Below, piece by piece: positions 1 to 4,049 of a stretch of 7,221 bases of DNA. The notes below the pieces were generated by a model, which saw nothing but the letters and a program-made list of their open reading frames with translations, searched no databases and was not told the DNA's origin. The stretch spans positions 1 through 7,221 of the forward strand of contig JAHJLO010000010.1 of NCBI GenBank assembly GCA_018821685.1. Reading direction: 5' to 3'. The number at the start of each line of letters is the position of its first letter. The first letter of the stretch is position 1. The translations under genes and the position numbers were made by a program. This stretch comes from Patescibacteria group bacterium (lineage in GTDB: Bacteria; Patescibacteriota; Minisyncoccia; Phycocordibacterales; UBA12079).

Positions 1-474
1 ACTAACTCCAGATAAGGACTGTTTTAACTTTTCAAGAAAAGTTCTTTCGTTTGAGCCTGTTTCAAATTTTGGTATTTCTGAATCTATTTTGCTTTGAATT
101 TCTAGGAGAACTTGAATATAAGTTATTTGATTTTGATTTTGGTGTTGGTTAATTACAGTACTAGGCATTCCGCTAAATGGTGGGTTTTCATCAGAAAAGT
201 ATTCGCCGTGTAAGCGTGATATTAACCCTCCAAGACTGGATCTATAACCTAATAACTCAAAATATCTTAAAGAACCACTTGTTGAAGTTTTGATAGTTTC
301 TTTATAACGAGAATAGTCGTTTCCAGAAATTTCTTCTAGCTCTTCGATAGAAGAATTTAACTGATTAATAATTTCTACCCCATTAGAGATTCTTTCTCTC
401 CCAGGAATAAATTCTGGAGCTTGAGATAAATATCCCTGTAACTCTGAATAAATTGGTCGAATTTTTTCTTTCAT
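1..474 (-). CDS. Unrecognised partner of the OLD-family nuclease (partial, C-terminus outside window)
   Basis: An open frame runs from an ATG at 474 to the window edge: 158 codons with no stop, so the C-terminus is missing. I do not recognise the family. Residues 1-60 look helical and charged. Residues 68-93 hold a more conserved-looking block (SLRYFELLGYRSSLGGLI). A short N/Q-rich linker, INQHQNQNQ, spans residues 108-116, followed by a predicted helix (YIQVLLEIQSKI) and a charged segment at 141-151 (NERTFLEKLKQ). A folded N-terminal domain, an N/Q linker and a helical C-terminus suggest a two-part protein whose second part is largely outside the window. The start lies 31 bases downstream of the nuclease gene's stop, on the same strand and with no terminator between them, so they are probably co-transcribed. 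No Shine-Dalgarno site is visible. A sensor, regulator or effector role beside the nuclease is inference from position only. Confidence 0.75.
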   Translation of the reverse strand, partial: MKEKIRPIYSELQGYLSQAPEFIPGRERISNGVEIINQLNSSIEELEEISGNDYSRYKETIKTSTSGSLRYFELLGYRSSLGGLISRLHGEYFSDENPPFSGMPSTVINQHQNQNQITYIQVLLEIQSKIDSEIPKFETGSNERTFLEKLKQSLSGVS

Positions 475-505
475 ATATCTAATTAAATTTAAACTAATAA
501 TTTTC

Positions 506-2212
506 TTATTCGGATATTTTGTTCCAATCTCTAATTTTTTGACACACTTCTTCGATTTTTTCTTCCAGATCTAATCTTCCAGATATCGAATTTTTATCGA
601 TTAAAGGAATTACATTTTCTGCAAATAAAACTTTATTTCTATTAAATCTTTCTTTTTCTCCTGTTTTGAGATTTTCTAAAAAGTCGCCAATTTTCCCAAA
701 TTTATTATAGATAATTGTTGTTTCTTTATCGTATTTTTTCTCTAAGACTTCCTTTGGTATATAATTTTCTATTTCTCTTCCTTCAGTAACCCAAACAAAA
801 CCATTTTCGTTTTCAGACATTTCTTCGATAACTCTTTTCTTTGTGTTATTTAATTCAGCCGAACTACTCGCCTTATCACTATCCATAACAATGATAGAAT
901 TATTATTTACTTTTAATATGGAAATAGCCTCAGTTACTTTTTCAGGATCATCAGCTGATAAATGTGATAATAATCTTCCTCCATAAAAAACACACTGATA
1001 ATGGACCCCTTCTTTTAATTCTCCTTCAGATATTAAATTTATCCAGTGGTTTATATATGTTCTATCAGAAGGTCCTTCTACCCAAATTACCCCATTAGAT
1101 TGTAAAAGGTCACTAGCCCTAAAGTCTAAATCTTTCAAGACCGTCACCCCGTCAAAATGTGTTTTTACTTGTTTTACTTCTGAACTCTCTCCATTGTTTC
1201 TTATATGTAAGATTTGAGCATTGTTACTTTTACCGAATAAATCAATTATTACATTAGAGTGCGTGGTTATAAAGAATATGCAATCCTGTTCATTTGCTAA
1301 TTTTTCGATATATAATAATAATTTTCTTTGTAAAGCCGGATGTAAATTATTTTCTAATTCTTCAAAAGCAAAGACATATTGATTCAGAGCCCTACCTTCT
1401 AACTTTGGTAATAATATCGTATATAATAAAACCAATATAACTGTCTTTATGCCACTGCCACTATCAGATAATTTTATTGTTCCTTTATTTTTTTCCTCTA
1501 AATATATTTCCCATTTACCGTTATCATATCTTTGCGTAATAATTTTATCAAATTTTATATCAGGATTAAAAATATCATTTAAAGAGTCCAACATAATCTC
1601 TGTCACAAGTTTTTGATCGTATTTTGAATTATTTATAAAATTTTGTATAAAATTTGTTGCCCCTACACCAATATCTTGAATTGTAACCTCACTATTATCT
1701 ATTTCTGGATAAATATCTCTCTCAGCACTTATTTTTTTATATACTCTACTTACAAAAGGATTAGTGGTAGTTTCAGCCAATCTTTTTCTTATCTTGAATT
1801 GAGAGTCGACATTTGAAGGGATTTCCATCTCTGGTGTTGTCGATACAAATTCTTTATTACTTCCTGATACACGAACACATATTGTTCCTTCTATAAATTT
1901 TCCCCCATATTCACGGTGGCTATTTCCTGGGATACCTCCTCCACTTGCATCTGATCTAAACGATGCTTCCACCATCTCTTTTGTTATTTTTTGTTCTAAA
2001 AATACACCAGGTCTTTTATTTTTATGTTTAAAACTTTCTAAGTTGATTGGATTAGTTGAGTGTTTTACTAAGTCTAACAGGGCTGATTTACCAGAATTGT
2101 TTTTACCTATTAGTACATTTATTGGGAATAATTGATCAAAACCTTGTTTAGGCATAGAAAAACATTTATAATTTTCAGCTTTTAGAGAGATTTTGAGATT
2201 ATTTTCTGACAT
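506..2212 (-). CDS. OLD-family ATP-dependent endonuclease (ABC-type ATPase + TOPRIM)
   Basis: This 568-residue protein has the two-domain layout of OLD (overcoming lysogenization defect) nucleases. The ATPase half shows Walker A GKNNSGKS at 36-43, an ISAERD segment at 161-166, a signature-like LSDSGSGIKT at 248-257, Walker B ending FAFEELENN at 281-289 and an H-loop THS at 317-319. The TOPRIM half shows VEGPSD with the first acidic residue E379, FYGG at 409-412, the paired acids of MDSD (D444, D446) and a final acidic cluster EGREIENY at 478-485. All key residues are present, so it should be active. The length is close to that of GajA of the Gabija system. In this family ATP binding gates DNA cleavage, often for phage defence. 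That role is inferred here. Its downstream neighbour is not visibly a UvrD helicase, so I do not call it gajA. A fused PARIS-type AriA-AriB protein is an alternative. The ATG at 2212 is chosen because a perfect -10 box lies six bases before it. Confidence 0.9.
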   Translation of the reverse strand: MSENNLKISLKAENYKCFSMPKQGFDQLFPINVLIGKNNSGKSALLDLVKHSTNPINLESFKHKNKRPGVFLEQKITKEMVEASFRSDASGGGIPGNSHREYGGKFIEGTICVRVSGSNKEFVSTTPEMEIPSNVDSQFKIRKRLAETTTNPFVSRVYKKISAERDIYPEIDNSEVTIQDIGVGATNFIQNFINNSKYDQKLVTEIMLDSLNDIFNPDIKFDKIITQRYDNGKWEIYLEEKNKGTIKLSDSGSGIKTVILVLLYTILLPKLEGRALNQYVFAFEELENNLHPALQRKLLLYIEKLANEQDCIFFITTHSNVIIDLFGKSNNAQILHIRNNGESSEVKQVKTHFDGVTVLKDLDFRASDLLQSNGVIWVEGPSDRTYINHWINLISEGELKEGVHYQCVFYGGRLLSHLSADDPEKVTEAISILKVNNNSIIVMDSDKASSSAELNNTKKRVIEEMSENENGFVWVTEGREIENYIPKEVLEKKYDKETTIIYNKFGKIGDFLENLKTGEKERFNRNKVLFAENVIPLIDKNSISGRLDLEEKIEEVCQKIRDWNKISE

Positions 2213-2218
2213 TATCTA

Positions 2219-2246
2219 ATTATACAGAATGTCGACAAAAATGAAA
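2219..2246 (-). promoter_or_regulatory. Promoter of the OLD-family operon, probably leaderless
   Basis: On the minus strand a perfect TATAAT at 2224-2219 is followed by TAGATA and then the ATG of the nuclease gene. Initiation at the usual distance from the -10 would fall on or next to the A of the start codon, leaving no room for a leader or Shine-Dalgarno site. The -35 is weak: TTTCAT at 2246-2241 gives a 16-base spacer. The 8-bp palindrome TGTCGACA at 2230-2237 lies in the spacer and could be an operator. That is speculative. Confidence 0.6.
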
Positions 2247-2365
2247 TGATTTAGTTTTGGTAGAATATATTATGTATATTTTGAATAATGCCCTGGGTCT
2301 CATAATTTCCGGTGTTTAACCAAGTTGGGATACCTAGTATGCAAAGACCTTCGCTGTCCTTTGGA

Positions 2366-2390
2366 GAAATGGGGTCAAGAAATGGGGTCA
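2366..2390. repeat. Tandem 12-bp repeat, REP-like remnant
   Basis: The 12-mer gaaatggggtca occurs at 2366-2377 and again at 2379-2390, one base apart. It is followed by gccacc and a run of seven T. Motifs of the GGGGTCA type are often seen at the edges of REP elements and of elements moved by REP-associated Y1 transposases. No transposase is present in this window, so it may be a leftover. The surrounding 2248-2413 contains no open frame I would support and no other clear feature. Confidence 0.5.
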
Positions 2391-2418
2391 GCCACCTTTT
2401 TTTAAATTAACTATAGAG

Positions 2419-2537
2419 GAATCGGTCACAAATCACTAAGTCTTTTTTGCCAAAAGACCAGAGAGGAATCGACCTTCCAGTTCTAATCTGAAATTCATTG
2501 GACCAGAGAGAATCGGTCACAAATCACTAAGTCTTTT
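2419..2537. repeat. 28-bp direct repeat (two copies) attached to tRNA 3'-end fragments
   Basis: A perfect 28-bp repeat occupies 2419-2446 and 2510-2537. It begins gaatcggtcacaaatc and ends aagtctttt. Each copy directly follows a piece resembling the tRNA-Ala 3' end read on the plus strand: agag before the first copy, and ggaccagaga at 2500-2509 before the second. The repeat's own first bases (gaatcg) also match the tRNA T-loop region. The unit therefore looks like a tRNA 3' end joined to a foreign tail and copied twice. Confidence 0.75.
2456..2472 (-). repeat. Fragment of the tRNA-Ala 3' end (17 bp)
   Basis: The bases gaccagagaggaatcga are identical to 2730-2746 inside the intact tRNA-Ala gene, covering most of the acceptor 3' strand and the T-arm. 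The match stops abruptly on both sides, at cttccagttc versus the tRNA's acccccgacc. This is a truncated tRNA copy, not a second gene. Confidence 0.75.
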
Positions 2538-2577
2538 AAAATCTTTCACTACGTTACAGATTCTAAAAGTCTAAGTG
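2525..2577. repeat. Imperfect inverted repeat, 20-bp arms
   Basis: The arms at 2525-2544 and 2558-2577 are complementary at 17 of 20 positions around a 13-base loop. The left arm overlaps the second copy of the 28-bp repeat, so the hairpin may have formed when that repeat landed. There is no T-tract long enough to call a terminator with confidence. Confidence 0.55.
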
Positions 2578-2597
2578 TTCGCGACCCCGGCTCGGTT

Positions 2598-2622
2598 GTT
2601 TTCTCCGCTTCGCTTCGAAAAC
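2598..2622. repeat. Short inverted repeat gttttc/gaaaac
   Basis: A 6-bp stem (2598-2603 with 2617-2622) encloses a pyrimidine- and GC-rich loop that repeats cgctt. It is one of several small palindromes packed between 2525 and 3167. On its own it is weak evidence of function. Confidence 0.35.
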
Positions 2623-2634
2623 ATATCTGCGCCT

Positions 2635-2680
2635 TTCGATTCCTCACGCAAAGTCCGCAGGGACTTTGCTTCTGGTCCAC
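2635..2680 (+). repeat. Inverted tRNA-Ala 3' fragment interrupted by a 25-bp hairpin
   Basis: Read on the plus strand, ttcgattcctc (2635-2645) and tctggtccac (2671-2680) are the T-loop/T-stem and the acceptor end of tRNA-Ala, in the opposite orientation to the intact gene. In the intact gene these two pieces are contiguous. Here they are separated by 25 bases (2646-2670) that form a hairpin: a perfect 9-bp stem gcaaagtcc/ggactttgc around gcag. The clean junctions suggest a small palindromic element landed in an already degraded tRNA copy. Confidence 0.7.
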
Positions 2681-2736
2681 AAATACAAAAACAGCTATCT
2701 CTTAAGAGATAGCTGTTTTTGTATTTGTGGACCAGA
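2671..2736. repeat. Perfect 66-bp palindrome spanning the tRNA 3' end
   Basis: The 33 bases at 2671-2703 are the exact reverse complement of 2704-2736, with no spacer and no mismatch. The right arm contains the last bases of the tRNA acceptor strand, so the left arm is an inverted copy of the tRNA terminus and its 3' flank. The centre is the tRNA terminator hairpin. Identity beyond the terminator stem is not needed for termination and points to a recent inverted duplication or continuing correction between the arms. Confidence 0.9.
2687..2720 (-). terminator. Bidirectional intrinsic terminator of tRNA-Ala
   Basis: Within the palindrome, acagctatctc (2691-2701) pairs with gagatagctgt (2706-2716) around TTAA. 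This 11-bp stem is flanked by A on one side and T on the other, so each direction gives a stem plus a U-run. It lies just past the tRNA 3' end and should end its transcript. It also blocks plus-strand transcription entering the tRNA region. Confidence 0.75.
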
Positions 2737-2801
2737 GAGGAATCGAACCCCCGACCTCCTCAGTGCAAATGAGGCGCTCTAGCCAACTGAGCTACTGGCC
2801 C
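2728..2801 (-). tRNA. tRNA-Ala (anticodon UGC)
   Basis: A full cloverleaf folds from the minus strand. The acceptor stem is GGGCCAG/CTGGTCC and includes the G3-U70 pair that is the alanine identity element. The D-arm is GCTC/GAGC and the anticodon stem CCTCA/TGAGG. The loop TTTGCAC gives anticodon TGC. The T-stem is GGGGG/CCTCT with two G-U pairs around TTCGATT, and the discriminator is A. The 3' CCA is not encoded, as the flank reads CAAATAC. It looks functional. Its 5' end overlaps the end of the GIY-YIG gene, and no promoter with correct spacing is visible directly upstream. The tRNA may therefore be cut from a transcript that also carries the nuclease gene. Confidence 0.96.
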
Positions 2802-3034
2802 ATATTATCTAAAAATTTTCTTCCTTGTCCAGATTTTAAAAATTTTTCTCTTTGTATGGCGGATTTTTTATCATCCATTTTTTCGACATAATAAATTTTA
2901 AAAGGACCGTTGTTTTTTGTAAATTTATTACATACACTATTATGTTCTTTTAACCTTACTTCGACTTCTTTGCTTGTGTACCCTGTATATCTTTTATTAT
3001 TCCTCAAGCTTTTTAGAACATATACATTGAACAT
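2792..3034 (-). CDS. GIY-YIG (URI-like) endonuclease domain protein inserted at tRNA-Ala
   Basis: This 80-residue protein is a single GIY-YIG nuclease domain of the small stand-alone type. VYVL at 4-7 fills the GIY position and YTGYTS at 16-21 the YIG position. The likely catalytic arginine is in EVRLKEHN (25-32), and the late acidic residue is in REKFLKSGQGRKFL (62-75). Length and pattern are normal for the family. Members are metal-dependent DNA nucleases, some mobile and some of unknown role. The last sense codons (ATG GGC CAG) and the TAG stop lie on the 5' end of the tRNA-Ala gene, a 10-base overlap, so the native C-terminus was probably replaced on insertion. A broken tRNA 5' half lies upstream at 3054-3114. 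No Shine-Dalgarno site precedes the ATG. Mobility at tRNA genes is inferred from this arrangement. Confidence 0.85.
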   Translation of the reverse strand: MFNVYVLKSLRNNKRYTGYTSKEVEVRLKEHNSVCNKFTKNNGPFKIYYVEKMDDKKSAIQREKFLKSGQGRKFLDNMGQ

Positions 3035-3053
3035 AATTTAGAAGTTTTTAGTA

Positions 3054-3114
3054 GAGGTTCTAGCCCCAGCCGGAGGCTGGTCCGCCTCTGGCGGAAACTG
3101 AGCTACTGGCCCAT
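3054..3114 (-). pseudogene. Displaced tRNA-Ala 5'-half remnant with a 30-bp palindromic insert
   Basis: On the minus strand the remnant reads GGGCCAGTAGCTCAGTT, then a 30-base insert, then GGCTAGAACCTC. The intact tRNA continues GGCTAGAGCGCCTC, so the copy has lost two bases and changed another before similarity ends near the anticodon stem. It has no 3' half and cannot make a tRNA. Confidence 0.8.
3066..3095. repeat. Twin-hairpin palindromic mini-element (30 bp)
   Basis: Two perfect hairpins sit back to back: ccagccggaggctgg (3066-3080) and tccgcctctggcgga (3081-3095). Each has a 6-bp stem and a 3-base loop. The bases on either side (ctagcc and aactgagc) are contiguous in the intact tRNA gene, so the insert boundaries are exact or off by only a base or two. 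It is GC-rich in an AT-rich setting, like REP or MITE-type elements. Confidence 0.75.
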
Positions 3115-3141
3115 TAAAAATTAACCGAGATTAATTTTTAA
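3114..3141. terminator. Inverted repeat, possible bidirectional terminator
   Basis: A perfect 11-bp stem, ttaaaaattaa/ttaatttttaa, surrounds ccgaga. Each direction ends in a U-rich stretch, so it can act as a weak terminator both ways. It sits directly upstream of the displaced tRNA fragment. The stem is almost all A-T, so its strength is doubtful. Confidence 0.5.
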
Positions 3142-3143
3142 AG

Positions 3144-3167
3144 ATTAGTAACCCGAGGGCTACTAAT
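3144..3167. repeat. Inverted repeat attagta/tactaat
   Basis: A 7-bp perfect stem (3144-3150 with 3161-3167) encloses acccgagggc, which can itself form C-G pairs. It lies three bases from the preceding hairpin. Its function is unknown. Confidence 0.45.
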
Positions 3168-3246
3168 ACAGAGTATTCTATAATAAAGTTTGGTATAAAT
3201 CAATGGTCGTGGGGACAGAAGAAGGACTTTAAAAAAAGAAAAAAAG

Positions 3247-3255
3247 TTATCCACA
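3247..3255 (+). promoter_or_regulatory. Single DnaA-box match
   Basis: TTATCCACA is an exact match to the bacterial DnaA-box consensus TTATNCACA, 19 bases upstream of the -35 of the next promoter. I found no second copy nearby, so it is not an origin. It could be a DnaA-controlled promoter site or chance. Confidence 0.35.
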
Positions 3256-3273
3256 GGTATCTTTTAAAAAGTG

Positions 3274-3301
3274 TTGACGGTATTTCTCTTCCTGCTATCA
3301 T
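3274..3301 (+). promoter_or_regulatory. Promoter of the tandem structured RNA
   Basis: TTGACG at 3274-3279 and TATCAT at 3296-3301 are separated by 16 bases. Initiation 6-8 bases later falls at the first base of the conserved RNA stem (3309). The third RNA copy has a promoter-like sequence at the same place, which supports both calls. Confidence 0.65.
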
Positions 3302-3308
3302 TGTAAAT

Positions 3309-3399
3309 GTACTTATTGAAATTTTGTTGGTTCGCCAGTAGAACGTAGGTAGGTACATTGGAGGGAGTCGCTTCGGTGATTCCTTCCAATGTATCTATC
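3309..3399 (+). ncRNA. Structured RNA, copy 1 of an unrecognised family
   Basis: The outer stem P1 pairs GUACUUA (3309-3315) with UAGGUAC (3350-3356). Inside it, P2 is UGG-UUCG-CCA (3328-3337), with about 12 unpaired bases on each side. P3 is a long hairpin capped by UUCG: arms 3348-3371 and 3376-3399, 24 pairs counting G-U. P3 overlaps the 3' strand of P1 and also the first bases of copy 2, so P1 and full-length P3 cannot form together. There is no open frame. The family is not one I recognise. Confidence 0.6.
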
Positions 3400-3478
3400 A
3401 AAATTTATTCAGCTTGCTGAGTAGGTTAAGGTAGGTACAACGCAGAAAGTCGACTTCGGTCGGCTTTTTGCATTTTTA
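3391..3478 (+). ncRNA. Structured RNA, copy 2, ending in an intrinsic terminator
   Basis: P1 pairs GUAUCUA (3391-3397) with UAGGUAC (3432-3438). P2 is UCAG-CUUG-CUGA (3409-3420). P3 is the UUCG-capped terminator. Compared with copy 1, P1 changes C-G to U-G and U-G to C-G, and P2 changes sequence while keeping its pairing. It shares its first nine bases with the end of copy 1's long hairpin, so the two units are fused. The start of the surface-protein operon lies about 210 bases downstream. Confidence 0.6.
3442..3478 (+). terminator. UUCG-capped intrinsic terminator
   Basis: GCAGAAAGTCGAC (3442-3454) pairs with GTCGGCTTTTTGC (3459-3471) around the stable TTCG loop, 13 pairs with two wobbles, and is followed by attttta. 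It should end the tandem RNA transcript before the pilin-like operon, unless an alternative fold upstream allows read-through. Confidence 0.8.
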
Positions 3479-3510
3479 TAGGAAAACAAACAATGAGTAT
3501 CTGTAAAGAG

Positions 3511-3689
3511 TTGACTTTTTTAAAAGGAAGGATAGCATTATAGATAAGAAATAAAAAATACTATTTTTATATAAGGGGGAACATTTGGGGAAAAAGAGGT
3601 CGATTATTTTTTATTGTAGGAACTTTATAAATGGCAGTTTATAGAGTGTAAATTATCAGTTTTATTAAAAATAATTAATCAATAAAAAC
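3511..3689 (+). promoter_or_regulatory. Leader and possible promoter of the TasA-like operon
   Basis: TTGACT at 3511-3516 is a good -35, but the best -10 (CATTAT, 3536-3541) is 19 bases away. A second option is TTGTAG near 3615 with TTTATA 18 bases later. The stretch from 3479 to 3689 is otherwise AT-rich with a purine-rich segment (3571-3600) and no clear hairpin. No Shine-Dalgarno site precedes the ATG at 3690. The promoter position is uncertain. Confidence 0.3.
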
Positions 3690-4007
3690 ATGGAAAAAAT
3701 AAAAAGTTTATTTAAAGCAAGCCCTATTGCTATCGCAATAGCAGGGTTTTTTATTGCAGGAGTAGCTTCTGCTGCAATTTTGACTTACTACGTAACGACA
3801 GAAGGTTCTGCTAGCGCTGAACAAGCTGTGGTTTTTGGAAATGGTGACGTAAGTAAGGTTTATGTTATGGGTGGTTCTTCGGCAATAGCTGGAAATACCT
3901 ATACACAGGAATACAATTTATTTAACAGATCAGAGTCAACAGCCCCTATTAAATTTCTTACAAGTCAATGTCTCGTAGGGGGAGGTAATTGTTCAGTTTC
4001 TGGTTAA
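3690..4007 (+). CDS. N-terminal piece of the TasA-like protein (translatable as is)
   Basis: This part can still be translated: 105 residues with a charged N-terminus (MEKIKSLFK), a hydrophobic stretch at 11-28 and a cleavage-like VASA. After cleavage about 77 residues remain, including two cysteines (C94 and C101). The piece stops in the middle of a beta-rich domain, so it is unlikely to fold as the family does. No Shine-Dalgarno site precedes the start. The ATG is the only start ahead of the signal peptide. Confidence 0.65.
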   Translation: MEKIKSLFKASPIAIAIAGFFIAGVASAAILTYYVTTEGSASAEQAVVFGNGDVSKVYVMGGSSAIAGNTYTQEYNLFNRSESTAPIKFLTSQCLVGGGNCSVSG

Positions 4008-4049
4008 GATGAGCCAGGAGTTGATACTTCATATTGGAGTAGCGTTGAT

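Larger units (their letters stand above)
2785..3114. mobile_element. Candidate GIY-YIG element bounded by a 19-bp tRNA-derived direct repeat
   Basis: The 19-mer aactgagctactggcccat occurs at 2785-2803, inside the intact tRNA-Ala 5' end, and at 3096-3114. Both copies are in the same orientation and lie 311 bases apart. The nuclease gene fills the space between them. The upstream copy belongs to a broken tRNA 5' half, as expected if an element brought its own tRNA 5' end, restored the gene and displaced the old one. There is no integrase, so the nuclease itself may drive the move. Confidence 0.65.

Noticed and set aside
506..2212. Naming the gene gajA (Gabija)
   Set aside because: The domain layout and length fit, but the visible part of the neighbour shows no UvrD helicase motif, so the name would overstate the evidence.
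2419..2537. Possible CRISPR array from the repeated 28-mer
   Set aside because: There are only two copies, spaced 63 bases, the flanks are tRNA-derived, and there is no cas gene. It fits tRNA-linked duplication better.
3054..3114. Second functional tRNA-Ala gene
   Set aside because: Only the 5' half is present, it carries a 30-bp insert, and there is no anticodon loop or 3' half.
3247..3255. Replication origin
   Set aside because: There is only one DnaA box, with no cluster, no dnaA or dnaN nearby and no clear unwinding region.
3309..3478. Integron attC site or a known riboswitch
   Set aside because: The outer stem has no GTTRRRY/RYYYAAC core, there is no integrase, and no known riboswitch core that I can recognise is present. 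Promoter and terminator placement favour an RNA.
3493..3543. 16-codon frame (MSICKELTF...) in the operon leader
   Set aside because: It has no ribosome binding site, no regulatory residue run and no hairpin pair of the attenuator kind after it. Length and composition fit chance.
4005..4007. Recoded stop codon (alternative genetic code)
   Set aside because: Known CPR recoding concerns UGA. This is UAA, and TAA is used as a normal stop at the end of several genes here.
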